Source of the DNA: Pseudisothecium myosuroides
Taxonomy: Eukaryota; Streptophyta; Bryopsida; Hypnales; Lembophyllaceae
Length of the DNA: 64,000 bases
Reading direction: 5' to 3'
NCBI GenBank assembly: GCA_951799445.1
Contig: OX637290.1
Coordinates: 32,916,987-32,980,986, forward strand
Of this stretch, positions 9,061 through 21,850 are shown piece by piece (the stretch's first letter is position 1; every line of letters starts with the position of its first letter). The notes beneath the pieces are model-generated. The model was not told the DNA's origin, ran no database searches, and was given only the letters and a program-made list of their open reading frames with translations. A program made the translations under genes and the position numbers.

Positions 9061-10745
9061 CAAATAATGCTCAAAACTGCCATTTTTGGTGCAAAGAACA
9101 AAAAATTCAAAAATAGTATTTTTTTGCATATGTAGCCGTAGGATCTTGCAATAGAATAGTATAAAAATGTGTGGAAAAAATTTCAGACATTTGCACCACA
9201 TAGATTACAAGATAAATGAGTTCAAAGTGAAGAAATCATATTTTAAGGCACAATAGTTTAACCCCTAAGGATCCAAGGGGGGGGGGGGTTCTTTCAAAAT
9301 GGGCCAAAACTGCCAACAACTTGAGCAATTTTTTTGATCCATTTTTTTGGAGATCGGATATAATGTAACAATAGGATCTTAAAGTTAACATTGAGAGTGA
9401 GCACCTCAAAAAATTTCAAATTATTTGACCGCATGGTTTAGGAGATATTTAATTTTGAAGTTTTATTTGGGTTAATGGAAATACAGGGCAGCTCACTTTG
9501 AAGGAGCATATTTTTGTGAGAGTATTTCAAAATGATGCCTTTTTTGTGCTCATTGAAAGATAAGAGAGTTGAAAATGCACATGTACAATTTCATAACATT
9601 CCAAGAATTTTACAATTCATGGTGAAGCTTGCAATGCACAGTGGACACTGAAATTTGAGTAGTGTTTGCAAGAGAAAAAAGAATGGGACACTTGTCTTCT
9701 CCTTGAGCTCCTTGGATCTGAACTTTTCAAGGTGGATTTGACCTTTATGAGGTGGGAAAGAAGCTCATTGGTTGGTTGACTTTTTAGTCCTTGCCCAAAT
9801 CGAATACAAAAAAACGAATTGTAAATTAGACTACACTGCTAAACTTTGAAAAATTCCACAAGGGGGAGTTTAACTCAAAATTTGATGAAACCACTGCCAT
9901 TGGATTTGTAACAAAGTCTATTTTTTTAAAATAAATTTTATTTTTCAAAAAACTCAAACTATGATAATGGGCAGCTCAAAAAACAGGGGTAGCGACCAAA
10001 AAATGGTCACTTGGGTCCTTAGGGGTTAAGAGACTTTGAATCTTCTTAACTTTAAAAGTTTGCACTATAGATCTTGAATTAAATTTTTTTTCATCATTCA
10101 AAATTGAGTTGAAGATATAAAAGAAATTAAAATTAAAAAAGTGTTGAGTTTTTTTTTCGTTAAAAAACTATTAAGTAGAAGAAGGTACATCATAGAGGGA
10201 AAAACTAAATCATTAATAGCTCTAAGATGGAATTAAGCCACACTAATCCCAATGGTGAGATTATCTTAAAAATCAAAATTAATTTTGCAGAATTCTTTGT
10301 TTGAATTTTTTTTAAATTGAGCCCAATTATAAATTCTATATCTAATTTTTCTAAAATGATACTATAATTGCCCACAAGACAGGATGCTTCATAACCTTCG
10401 CATCATCCATCCAAATGAAATGAATCAAAAGTATCACATGTAGACAAAAATACAATCTATGAGAAAAAAAATATTAATTTTTATTTCAAATTTTTGTAGA
10501 TTTGTTTTTGCCTACCTAATTTTGATCTAGGCTTATTGTGATAGAACTCTTGGTGTTGGTCACCAATTAAAATAAAAATTACATTCTCAAAAAGCTAATA
10601 ATTTTTTTTCTCTTATGAATAAGTTTCAAAAAGTTTCATTAGAAATTGACCATATAGGAACTTGCCAAATCTTTTTTACCTCTTGTGAAGATAATGAGAC
10701 TTTAGGGGTTAACACCCTATCAATGTATTATTTATCAAGAAGATT
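9060..10745 (+). repeat. Dispersed non-coding repeat J (copy J1)
   Basis: AT-rich, no gene. It matches 19085-19617 plus 27890-28400 and, in reverse, 39295-39860, sharing the landmarks AACTGCCATTT, GTAGGATCTTG, TAGCTCTAAGATGGAA and ATGAATCAAAAG. The motif TTAACCCCTAA occurs repeatedly. At about 10370 it preserves the uninterrupted site (ACTATAATTGCCCA) at which F is inserted in the other copy. Confidence 0.6.
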
Positions 10746-11409
10746 TTGTAATTTTAACCCCTAAATTCCCAAGGCCTTTATTGAGCTTCTAGGAATTTGC
10801 TCTAAATTGAACAAAAATCCAACATTTTGATAAGTTGTATCAATTTTTCTAAAATTGTAATTGTATAAATTCAAACTAGACATGTTAGAGATCACATAGG
10901 AAAATAAAATACAACAATATCACTTATGAATTAAAAGATTATAATGTTTGAACACGAGGGTGTTAAAAATGCAAAAATGACTTGAAGTTTTTCAACCCTC
11001 TTTTCACATGCCAAATCAAAAAAGTTGGTCACCTAGAAATATGAGGTTAAAGGACCTAATATGCGTAACTCCAACCAATTTATGGCTTCTCAAAATCTAC
11101 TCTACAATTTTTTTAAATGAATTTCTAAGGTGGTTTTTTCTCCAAGATCTAGTGTATTTGAGGCTCATTTCCAAAAGCCCTCAACACTATGGAAAGTCAA
11201 GATTGCAATCGGTACCCTTGTACAAAATCTTGATGAGAAAAATCATAATCAATCATTTGCAAAATTGGATTTTTGATGCTAAAATCAGACTTCTAAGAGA
11301 ATTTTACAAAAATATAAACTACTAAAAAAATAAACTTGATTAGGTTTTATTTAACTTCAAAATATTGTCGACACCAAAATTTGGTGCCTCGAGCATTTAG
11401 GGGTTAATA
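10746..11409. other. AT-rich non-coding stretch
   Basis: I see no gene. The 105-codon frame at 11008-11325 has no recognisable motif and AT-rich composition like its surroundings, so I treat it as chance. Confidence 0.5.
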
Positions 11410-13360
11410 TGGAGTACATAAATAAAGTTTTATGTCAAAACATCCCCATTTGAATTTTTCTACTCTCTAAGCATCATCATATTCATGTATTATCTATCAC
11501 CTTCATCTAAAACTTAAGAATTAGAGGAAAGAGGTTTAAATTAAAACTTCCACTTTTGATTTATGCAAATCTCACATATCCTATCGGTGTGTTATATATG
11601 AAGTGGGTTTTAAAATACAAAATAATGGATAGAGATTTTAAAAAGAACTTTTTCATTTGAATTTCTCTATTCTCAAAGCATCATCATATTCATATACGAT
11701 TTACCATCTTGATTTAAAACTTAAAAAGTGAAGGTAGGAGATTTAAATAAAAACTTCCCTTCTTGGTTTATGAAGAAAATAATGTCAAAGAATCATCCTA
11801 ATGGTGTATTATTTGTGAAGTAGATTTTAAAATATAAAACAATGGATGGAGATTTATGGAAGAACTTCCCCATCTGAATTTCTCTATTCACCAAGCATCA
11901 TTGTATTCATATATTATTTATCATCTTCATCTAAAACTTAAGAATTAGAGGAAAGAGGTTTAAATTAAAACTTCCGCTTTTGATTTATGCAAATCTCACA
12001 TATCCTATTGGTGTGTTATATATGAAGTGGGTTTTAAAATACAAAATAATGAATAGAGATTTTAAAAAGAACTTTTTCATTTGAATTTCTCTATTCTCAA
12101 AGCATCATCATATTCATATACGATTTACCATCTTGATTTAAAACTTAAAAAGTGAAGGCAAGAGATTTAAATAAAAACTTCCCCTCTTGATTTATGAAGA
12201 AAATAATGTCAAAGAATCATCCTAATGGTGTATTATTTGTAAAGTAGATTTTAAAATATAAAACAATGAATGGGGATTTATAGAAGAACTTCCCCATCTA
12301 AATTTCTCTACTCTCCAAACATCATCATATTCATGTATTATTTATCATCTTCATCTAAAACTTAAGAATTAGAGGAAAGAGGTTTAAATTAAAACTTCCG
12401 CTTTTGATTTATGCAAATCTCACATATCCTATTGGTGTGTTATATATGAAGTGGGTTTTAAAATACAAAATAATGAATAGAGATTTTAAAAAGAACTTTT
12501 TCATTTGAATTTCTCTATTCTCAAAGCATCATCATATTCATATACAATTTACCATCTTGATTTAAAACTTAAAAAGTAAAGGCAAGAGATTTAAATAAAA
12601 ACTTCCCCTCTTGATTTATGAAGAAAATAATGTCAAAGAATCATCCTAATGGTGTATTATTTGTAAAGTAGATTTTAAAATATAAAACAATGGATGGAGA
12701 TTTATAGAAGAACTTCCCCATCTAAATTTCTCTAGTCTCCAAGCATCATTGTACTCATATATTATTTACCACCTTCGCCCAAATTTTCAAAATTAGAGGA
12801 AAGAGATTTAAATTAAAACTTTTCCATTTGATTTATGCAAATCTCACATATCCTATTGGTGTGTTATATATGAAGAGGGTTATAAAATACAAAATAATGG
12901 ATAGAGATTTTAATAAGAACTTCTTCATTTGAATTTTCCTATTCTCAAAGCATCATCATATTCATATATGATTTACCATCTTGATTTAAAACTTAAAAAG
13001 TAAAGGCAAGAGATTTAAATAAAAACTTCCCCTCTTGATTTATGAAGAAAATAATGTCAAAGAATCATCTTAATGGTGTATTATTTGTGAAGTAGATTTT
13101 AAAATATAAAACAATGGATGGAGATTTATGGAAGAACTTCCCCATCTGAATTTCTCTATTCACCAAGCATCATTGTATTCATATATTATTTACCACCTTC
13201 ACCCAAATTTTCAAAATTAGAGGAAAGAGATTTAAATTAAAACTTTCCCTTTTGATTTATGCAAATTTTAAAGAGTCATCCTAAGACCTAAGGGTATATT
13301 ATTTATGAAATGGATTTTAAAATTCAAAATAATGCTTGGAGGTTTATAGAAGTACTTTCC
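11410..13360. repeat. 424-bp dimeric satellite, about 4.5 units
   Basis: The landmark CTCACATATCC recurs at 11571, 11995, 12419 and 12843, exactly 424 bp apart. Each unit holds two related halves: GAATTTCTCTATTC is at 11659, 11876 and 12083 (217 and 207 bp apart). One half contains TTTATGCAAATCTCACATATCC, the other AAAATAATGTCAAAGAATCATCC in the same place. No coding potential. Confidence 0.9.
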
Positions 13361-13779
13361 CATTTGATTAATTTTTTTTATCAAAGAATCATAGTCAAAT
13401 AAACAAAAAACAAGCATATAGTAGCATATTCCCCTTTCCACAAAATTTGAATGTTTAATGGAAATTGAGACCCTATCATCACATTTATCAATTGGAGTGA
13501 ATTTATAGATCAATATACTTGTGGTGTGATTCAAGCCCTACTAATGACAATCCAAAGTGACCAAATTTTAAGAAGAATTTTAATATTTAATAAATGAGAT
13601 TAGGTATCTAAATATTGAATTCTAATCTCATCGAGCTACAATTAGTTATCTACTTATCTCACCTAACATAGAATTACATTAATATGCCTTGAAAACTGAC
13701 GCATGTACAATTTACCATAATTAAGCAGGCTATTATTATATTTGATTTCCCTCCAAAATGCCATGCTTTGGATTCTTTG
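13361..13779. other. Non-coding spacer between two satellites
   Basis: AT-rich sequence that decays from the 424-bp satellite. No gene or repeat of its own recognised. Confidence 0.4.
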
Positions 13780-16140
13780 GGCAACTTTGGATCCACGGCG
13801 ACCTCAGGTAGGCGACTTCTTGTCCAGGGCAACCTCTTATAGGCGACCTCTTGTCTTGGACGACTTCGGGTGGAGGTGAGAACCATTGTCTTTTCAGCTT
13901 TGTTCAAAATTTGGCAATTTGGGGGGTTCTGCGGGCGACCTCTTGTCTTGGACGACTTCAGGTGGAGGTGAGAACCATTGTCTTTTCAGCTTTGTTCAAA
14001 ATTTGGCAATTTGGGGGGTTCTGCGGGCGACCTCTTGTCTTGGGCAACCGTGGGTGGAGGTGGAAGCCTTGGCCTTCTCTTTATTCCCAAATTGACAAAT
14101 TTTGGGGTTCTACGGGCGACTTTGGGTCTAGAGCAACCTCTTATAGGAGACCTCGGGTTTAGGGCGACCTGTTGTCTAGAGAGACCTCTTTTGGGCAACC
14201 TCTTGTCTTGGGCGACTTCGGGTGGAGGTGAGAACCATTGCCTTTTCAGCTTTGTCCAAAATTTGGCAATTTGGGGGGTACTGCGGGCAACTTCGGATCT
14301 TGGATGACCTCTTATGGGCGACCTCTTGTCTTGGGCGACCGTGGATGGAGGTGGGAGCCTTGGCCTTCTCTTTGTCCTAAAATTGGCAAATTTTGGGGTT
14401 CTATGGGCGATTTTGGGTCTTGGGCGACCTCTTGTGGGTGCCCTCGGGTCTAGGGCAACTTCTTGTCTTGGGCGACCGTAGGTGGAGGTGGAAGCCTTGG
14501 CCTTCTCTTTGTTCCAAAATTGACAAATTTTAGGGGTTCTATGGGCAACTTCGGGTTTAGAGCGACCTCTTGTGGGCGACCTCTTATCTAGGGTGACCTC
14601 TTATCTTGGGCAACTTTGGGTGGAGGTGAGAACCATTGCCTTTTCAGCTTTGTCCAAAATTTGGCAATTTGGAGGGTTCTACTAGCGACTTCGGGTCTTG
14701 GGCGATCTCTTGTGGGCGACCTCGGGTCTAGAGCGACCTCTTATGGGCGTCCTCTTGTCTTGGGCGACTTTGGATGGAGATGAGAGCCTTGGCCTTCTCT
14801 TTGTCTTGAAATTGACAATTTAATTTGTTATATGGGCAACTCGGGTCTTGGGCGACCTCTTATGGGCGACTTTTTGCCTTGGGCGACGGCAGGTGAAGGT
14901 GGGAGCCTTGGCTTTCTCTTTGTTCTAAAATTGACAAATTTTAGAGGTTCTATGGACGACTTCGGGTTTAGAGTGACCCCTTGTGGGAGACTTCTTATCA
15001 AGGGTGACCTCTTGTCTAGGGAGACCTCTTATGGGCGACTTCTTGTCTTGAGCTACTTTGGGTAGAGGTGATAACCATTGCATTTTGAGCTTTGTCCAAA
15101 ATTTGGCAATTTTGGGGGTTCTACGGGCGACTTCAGGTCTTGGGCAACCTCCTGTAGGCAACCTCAGGTCTTGGGCGAGTTTGGGTGGAGGTGAGAGCCT
15201 TGGCTTTTGTTTTGTTTTGAAGTTGGCAATTTAAGAGGTTATATAGGCGACTTCGGGTCTTGGGCGACCTCTTGTGGTCGACCTCGGATCTAGGGCGACC
15301 TCTTATGGACAACTTCTTGCCTTGGACGACCGCGGATGGAGGTGGGAGCCTTGGCCTTCTCTTTGTCCCAAAATTGACAAATTTTAGGGGTTCTATGGGC
15401 AACTTCGGATTTAGAGCGACCTCTTGTGGGCGACCTCTTATCTAGGGCGACCTCTTGTCTTCGGCAACTTTGGGTGGAGGTGAGAACCATTGCCTTTTCA
15501 GCTTTGTCCAAAATTTGGCAATTTGGGAGGTTCTACTAGCGACTTCGGATCTTGGGCGACCTCTTATGGGCAACTTCTTGTCTTGGGCAACTGTGGGTGG
15601 AGGTGAGAGCTATTGCTTTTTGAGCTTTGTCCAAAATTTGGCAATTTGGGGGGTTCTACGGGCGAATTTGGGTCTTGGGCGACCTCTTATGGGCGACTTC
15701 CTGTCTTGGGTGACTTCTTATCTTGGGCGACTTTGGATGGAGGTGAGAGCTATTGCTTTTTGAGCTTTGTCCAAAATTTAACAATTTTGAGGGTTCTACG
15801 GGTAACTTTGGATATTAGGCAACTTCTTATGGATGACTTCTTGTCTTGGACGACCGTGGATACAGATGAGAGCCTTGGCCTTTTCTTTGTCTCAAAATTG
15901 GCAATTTTGGAAGTTCTATGGGCAACTTTGGCTCTCGGACAACCTCTTGTGGGCAACCTCAGGTCTAGGGTGACCTCTTATGGGTGACCACGGGTGGAGT
16001 TAGGAACGTTGGCATTCTTTTTGTCCCTAAATTGACAATTTTTGAGGTTCTACGGGCGACTTTGGGTTTAGAGCGACTTCTTGTGGGCAGCCTCTTGTCT
16101 ACAACAATCTCAGGTGAAGATGGAGCTATTGCTTTCTCCT
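13780..16140 (+). repeat. GGGCGACCTC-rich satellite
   Basis: Tandem array of short units such as TTGGGCGACCTCTTGT and GGGCGACTTCGGGTC, organised into irregular longer blocks that also contain AGCTTTGTCCAAAATTTGGC and GGTGGAGGTGAGAACCATTG. Block spacing varies from about 100 to 400 bp. Long frames here (up to 124 codons, both strands) arise because the repeat lacks stop codons in some frames. They read as repeated RPLMGDFLSWAT and are not genes. Confidence 0.85.
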
Positions 16141-16994
16141 TCTCTAAACGATGGCTATACTTTATGTTTTCTTTTTTCTTTTATAAAGAAAAAGAAAAGA
16201 TAGATTTAAAGTAAGAACATTTTTTTTGTTTTTTGGCAATTTTGGTAGTTAAAAAGAGATTTCAAACCTCTTCACTTTCTTTTTTTTCACTTGAAATTTG
16301 TTTATTAATATTTTTATCCTACGTTGTTCATACCGTCATACGTCATGAAAACTCCTTAATCAATTATGTTTGAAATTTTTGAAAATAATTTTCTATTAAT
16401 GTCTCTTCCATTTCTTCCATTGGTTTTCATGAGTTGAAATGCTTGATGTTTTTCCCTTGGGAAATTTTTAGAAAGTCTTCCTGATTCCTAGGAACCTTTT
16501 AAAGAAGGGTGTTCTAAAATTGCCTTGCTCACCGAATCGTCCCTAGATATAGTGCAAAAATTGTTAGTATGATTTGCAAGCTCCTTTTTGTAATTATGCA
16601 TTGAAAATAAACAATTTGGTTGTCCAACTAAAACTTTTGATGTCTTTTAAGAGTGAGTGAAAAAATCTTTAAAAAAAAGGATGCTTTAGGAAACTATATG
16701 AATTCTCTTTTAGGTGACTTGTTATCATTTTTGAGTCTTGTAAGATTCATTACAGATATCCTAATACGGAGAAAAAGTTGGAGAACATGAAGAACTGTTA
16801 GTGGATGGTTCTAGAGTTGTTCATTGTATATAAGTCGTAAGTCCGCAACATTCAAAGAGGAGCGTAGAAAACTTGCAAGCAAAGCATAAATGTATCATGA
16901 AATCTATCTTGTATTCTATAGGGAAATTGATCCAGTTGATGAAAAATAATGATATGGAGGAATTTACGACAATGAAGTATTTGAAAATATCGTA
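16141..16994. other. AT-rich non-coding stretch
   Basis: No gene, repeat array or structural RNA recognised. Confidence 0.4.
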
Positions 16995-18003
16995 GCCCTA
17001 GGACAGGATCGGCAGAAATTAATTATTTTTATGAATGCCAAAAAAAAAATGAAAATGAAAAATTGCCGAATTCAACAAAAATTAAATGACCAAGTTGTAA
17101 AAAAAGACTAAAGTGGTCATAGGCGGGAAATTGTCTTCATGATAGTGTAATCGCGTCCAATGTTAGTCCAAAAATCCAAAGACCATCTACCATCAAAAAA
17201 AATTGGTGGCAAAATGAAAGATTTTTTTCAATAACATATTGTTAAGATGAAGGATGAAGAGGTCGTTTTTATAATAAAATTCATTGTCCATCATGAACCC
17301 TCAAAGTATATGGGATAATTTGAAGATGAAAACTTCACCATTCATTGTCAAAACACAGGAATTGTGTTCAAAGTATAATTTCAGACCTTATTTTGGCATA
17401 GTAGAATAACTTTTTTCACAAAACTTTGAACTAAGTTAATGTAGGAAATCAAGCTAAATTTCAACTTCAAAAATCCGTTTTAGATTTCAAGCCTCCAATC
17501 AAAAGTTATGAATAAATTTCAAAGGGGATGTTTGAAGAAAATGCCCCTTCCAAATCCTCTTTGAAATTTGACCATAACTTTTGATTTGATGCTTGAAATC
17601 TAAAACGGATTTTTGGAGTTGAAAGTTAGCTTGATTTCCTACAATAACTTAGTTCAAAGTTTTGTGAAAAAAGTTATTCTACTATGCCAAAATGAGGTCT
17701 GAAATTCTACTTTGAATACAATTTCTGCTTTTGACTTAACTATGAATGGTTGAGCTCCTAGTAATCCTTATTCACATATCCCACATTGTTTGTTGTACCT
17801 CCTACCACCCCAATTGTATAAAACAGTTTGTCTTCTCCACATTAACCTCATCCAATTGTGAGACTTTTGATGGAATGTGCCGAATATTAAAAATTGAGTA
17901 AAATGTGATGTTGAACTTATAAGAATTAAATTTTAAAGTGCCAAATCTACTTTGGGAACTTTAATTAAATATTCGGCATCAATGTGCCGACCCTGCCCTA
18001 TGG
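16995..18003. mobile_element. Foldback MITE, about 1 kb
   Basis: The ends carry imperfect inverted repeats: CTAGGACAGGATCGGCA at the left and, reading inward from the right, ATAGGGCAGGGTCGGCA (14 of 17 identical). Inside, 17352-17545 and 17560-17740 form a long near-perfect hairpin, e.g. AAAATCCGTTTTAGATTTCAAG against CTTGAAATCTAAAACGGATTTTT. No ORF. The end motif CCTGTCCTATGG also appears alone at about 18950. I could not define a clear target duplication. Confidence 0.6.
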
Positions 18004-19084
18004 TTATGGTACATCAACAATGAGGGATATTGTGAGGAAGTTGGGTGAGTTCACTGAGCTTAATCCGAAGAAGTGATTAACATGTAAATAAGTGGTGAAC
18101 TTGCTTATGGACACACCATGGTTGATGAAGTCCTCTGAAGTAGTTTCTTGCACTAATGTTTTGTAATAGGACATGATGTTACTAAATTAGCACACATAGA
18201 AACGTAGGCCACATTGCATGTTCAAAATTTTGAAGAGAAATGTAAATATATTAAGGGTGATTGGAAGAAATACTTGTCCTATTTCTTGTCCCCTTGCCCT
18301 CAAAAATTGGCTTTTTGCTCATAACTTTTGCATTGTTTGTCCATTTGGCATGAAATTTGGAATGAAGGTAGATGCTAAAGTTGTAGACCTTGAGAAATTT
18401 TTAAAATTTTCTAAAAATTAGTTTACTATTTTTAACCTGCCCCCGATTGGATGTCTACCTTGGCCATTTTGGGGGGTTTTAGTCCTATTTTTGACCCAAA
18501 AATGTGAATTTGAAGCCACAAATTGGACATGTTGGAGGTCTACTAACATTACAAGGGCTGATGATGAGTTTTTATGAAAATAGCATCATGTCGATTGCAC
18601 ACATGGGGTCAAAGTGACCTTCCTTTGCGCGAAAGCTACGAAGAGGGACAAATTTTCCTTCATGAATTTTTTGGTGCAATGCGATTGTAATCTTCTCTAG
18701 CAAAATGACTTTTTTCATGGAATTTTTTTGAATTTTTTTTGAATTACTAAAAATGAAAATCTCCATAGAGCCCTTTTCTGCTATTTTCTGCTCCCAGTGG
18801 CTTCTGCAATACTTTGTAGTAGTCCGTAGTACCGCATAGTACAGCATAGTACTAAATCAACGGTTTAAATCTGCAGGTGCCTTGAATCAACGGTTCAGAT
18901 TTGCCGGGGCGCTTCTAAAACGTAGTATTAGTAGTATTGCATAGTACTGCCTGTCCTATGGCCAAAAAACACAGTTTTGACGGAAAAACGTGAAGTGTTT
19001 CTTGCAACTACCCTTAACCACTTTTTATATAATGTGCCATTTTTACCCCTAATATCCCAAAGGCCTTTTTTCATCCCTAAACAC
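18004..19084. other. Non-coding stretch with short TAGTACYGCATAGTAC repeats
   Basis: No gene supported. Near 18815-18950 there are short direct repeats of GTAGTACNGCATAGTAC and two copies of AATCAACGGTT. Confidence 0.45.
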
Positions 19085-19617
19085 TCAAAACTACGATTTG
19101 TATTGCAAAGAGTAAAAACTTTAATCTTTTTTTTTTTCATATCTAATCGGAGGATCTTGTACTAGACTAGTACAAGAATTTGTAGTAAAATTTTTAGAAA
19201 CTTTGATTGTGTGGATTGGAAGATATATGCATTTAAAATAAAGACAAAAGTTTTTTTACACCTTGCTCAACTAGATTTTTTTGGCTTTAAGTCATCTTAA
19301 CTTAAAATTTTTGCACCACTGATTTTGATTTTATATTTTTTTATATTGAAAAATTGAGTTCAGAATCTATGAAAAAAAATTTAAAAATCCTTAATTTTCA
19401 CTCATTAAAAAATTGTTAAGTAAAAGTAGGTTCAAGATTGAAGGAAAAACTAAGTTGTTAATAGCTCTAAGATGGAACTAAAGCACAGTTATTTCAACAA
19501 TGAGATTGTTCTAACAAGTAGACTTAATCCTCTCTAACAATTCTATTTGAAAAATTAGAAAAAATGCATTCAAAAATGAATTCTATAAGTTATTTAAAAA
19601 TAAAGATGCTATGATTG
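19085..19617 (+). repeat. Dispersed repeat J (copy J2, left part)
   Basis: Matches J1 (GGAGGATCTTGTACTAGACTAG, TAGCTCTAAGATGGAACTAA). It is cut at 19617 by element F and resumes at 27890. Confidence 0.65.
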
Positions 19618-20478
19618 TGTGAGTGTTTCTAACTCCACCCTTGAATCAGAAAGTTACACACGGGTTCTAGCGGCAATTTTGTTGGAGATTTTCCCTTAAT
19701 CGGGTGATTCCTAAATAAGTGTTCGCTTTCCAAGCAATGGACACTTTTTGTGACTAGTAATCCTGTAAAATTTCACTAATTCTAAGAAAAGCTATGGGTT
19801 AATTAATTAAACGTTATGGTTAGGTAAAAAACAAAGAAAGAAAAAAAAATCTAATCTAACTAAAATTGTATCTAAGTAGCCTTTTAGAATATAATTTTCC
19901 CTTCCCAGAATGGTGAAGAAAACTAGATTCCAAGATTCCTAGCAAAAGTTACCACGAGGTACGTTCGGCCCCTTAGTTGTGCTAACCTTCATCCACTAAT
20001 CTAAAATAGCAAATTAATCCAAAATAATCCTAAATTCTAAGGTTAAATTATTAGTTCCTTTAAGTTACGGATTTTTAAGACTAATCAAAATTTTGACCTA
20101 ATGGGATGTTTTTCATCCAATTTGGTCTCAAACTTCATCCAACCTTATACCCTTCAAAAATAAAGTATTTCCAAAAGAAAAGAGGGACTTTGGAATCTTT
20201 ATAGATTCCTTGTTTGATTCCTACCTAAAAAGATTCTTTAAAGATTTTTTTGGATGAAATTCCTAGATTATCATCCAATTGTGTGGTTATGGTTAATTAT
20301 TAGTAATTTTTGTTATTGGGTTAAATTTTAAGTATGATTTGGTTTTATAACCTCTAACTTTCTAAATCTAATCTAAAATTCTAAATTCTAATCTATAAAA
20401 CTAACTTCTAACAGCAAAGATTCTAACTTTAATTTGAAAACAAAAACAAAGCAAAAGAAAAGGGTAAAATTAACATAC

Positions 20479-20550
20479 CTCTGGATCCATGGTCCCGTCA
20501 TCGCATAGCACTAGCATAATGGTCTCAAGATAACCTTCGTCCTCCATCAT
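20479..20550 (-). CDS. Mini-exon of element F with splice donor
   Basis: ATG at 20548-20550 opens 24 codons (MMEDEGYLETIMLVLCDDG ...) that end in CCAGAG followed by the donor GTATGT. G and H have a differently sequenced but equally placed acidic mini-exon followed by GTGAGT. The matching layout in diverged copies is the evidence for a spliced leader peptide or first coding exon. The next exon is not in the element. Confidence 0.4.
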
Positions 20551-20939
20551 GGGTACTCCGTCTGTTGATGAAAGTTTAGTGTCAAAATGTATGGAAAACT
20601 CCTTTTCCTACATTCTTCTAACTGATTTCCTACAAATAAAAGGGTTAGTCTAGGTATTTAACTTAATTCCGTTGATTTTAGAATTTTACGTTAAACTTCT
20701 AATGGTTTTTAGTTGATTTTAAAATAACTCTTTGAATTTAAAATAACTTCAAGGCCCTATTTTCAACCACCTTGAATATTTGTTTTAATTTAAGAATTAA
20801 TTTTAAAAGATTAATATCTTCCAAACTAATAATATTCCAATGAATCGTCAATTTTATTTATTATTCATTAGTTTATGATTTTTGTTGGATTAATCTATTG
20901 TTTTTGTTGACTTTTTGTCTTTTCCTATTTGGCTTATTA

Positions 20940-21290
20940 GACCAATAAAACAAAAACCCAAGTCAATAAGACCAACAATTCCTTCCAAAAATACTAATTG
21001 ATAGAAAAAACCAAATTCTTCAATAGTAAAAGGAATAGAACCAAAGAACTATTCTAAATAAATAGTGAATGAATAGTAAAGAAAGAATAATAACAAAACA
21101 ATTTGTCCCGAATGAATAGTAAATGAATAGTAACGAAATAAAAACCAAAACAAATCTAAAATGAATAGTAAAAGCACAACAAAACAAAACGAAATGAATA
21201 GAAAACAATAAAAAACCGCGCCAAATCCAAAAGGAATAGTAAAAAACAAAACTTCAAGCCAACATGAATAGTGAGATTCTTTAGGAAAAC
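20940..21290. repeat. Degenerate AATGAATAGTAAA repeats
   Basis: Many irregular copies of AAATGAATAGTAA in element F, between its minisatellite and its mini-exon. G and H instead carry TTAACTTTTGACTT-type repeats downstream of their mini-exon. Small frames here are composition artefacts. Confidence 0.6.
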
Positions 21291-21639
21291 TAGTTTTTTA
21301 ATCTAATTGTCACCAAGCCGCCACTTCGTCGTCTTTAAGTATGTTTTGTGTCAAGTTCTTGTGGTCATTTGGAGTGTGGCTATGGAGTTTGTGAGAGTTG
21401 TGAGTCCTAGATAGAATTATACGCAAGCTCAAAGCGGTTTTAATCTTGTTTGGAGTGTTTCCAAATGTTTGATCAAAGTTTGTGGTTGAGGTCAAGTTAA
21501 TTAAATCTTAGATTGTTAGTTTACCAATTTTCAGACCAAAATGTGAGTGCATCAAATTTCAGACCAAAAATGTGAGTGATCAATTTTCAGATCAAGTGTG
21601 AGTACCGAGCTCCATCCGGTTCACTCCCTGTCTGTTCAA

Positions 21640-21850
21640 ACCGCCCCACTCAACCCTCCGGCTTGGTCTCCCCGTGTGCTGCCACGTGGCGGACCTCGGT
21701 TGGCCGTCCTCGCACTTGTTCCCATACTGCGTTCCCGTACTCGTTCCCGTACTTGTTTGCCCGCCTGGCTGCCCCTGATCTTGCCAAACTGGTTGGGTTC
21801 TGGTATTTTGGAACTGGTTGGTTCTGGTATTTTGGAACTAGTTCTAGTTT
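21640..21850. repeat. Short GC-rich minisatellites in F
   Basis: Repeats of GTTCCCGTACT near 21720-21760 and of GGTTCTGGTATTTTGGAACT (three copies) at 21797-21845. Different minisatellites occupy the comparable position in G (30975-31105) and H (34270-34490). Confidence 0.65.

Noticed and set aside
13851..15987. Long frames of 70-124 codons on both strands
   Set aside because: They are products of the GGGCGACCTC tandem repeat and have no start context or domain.
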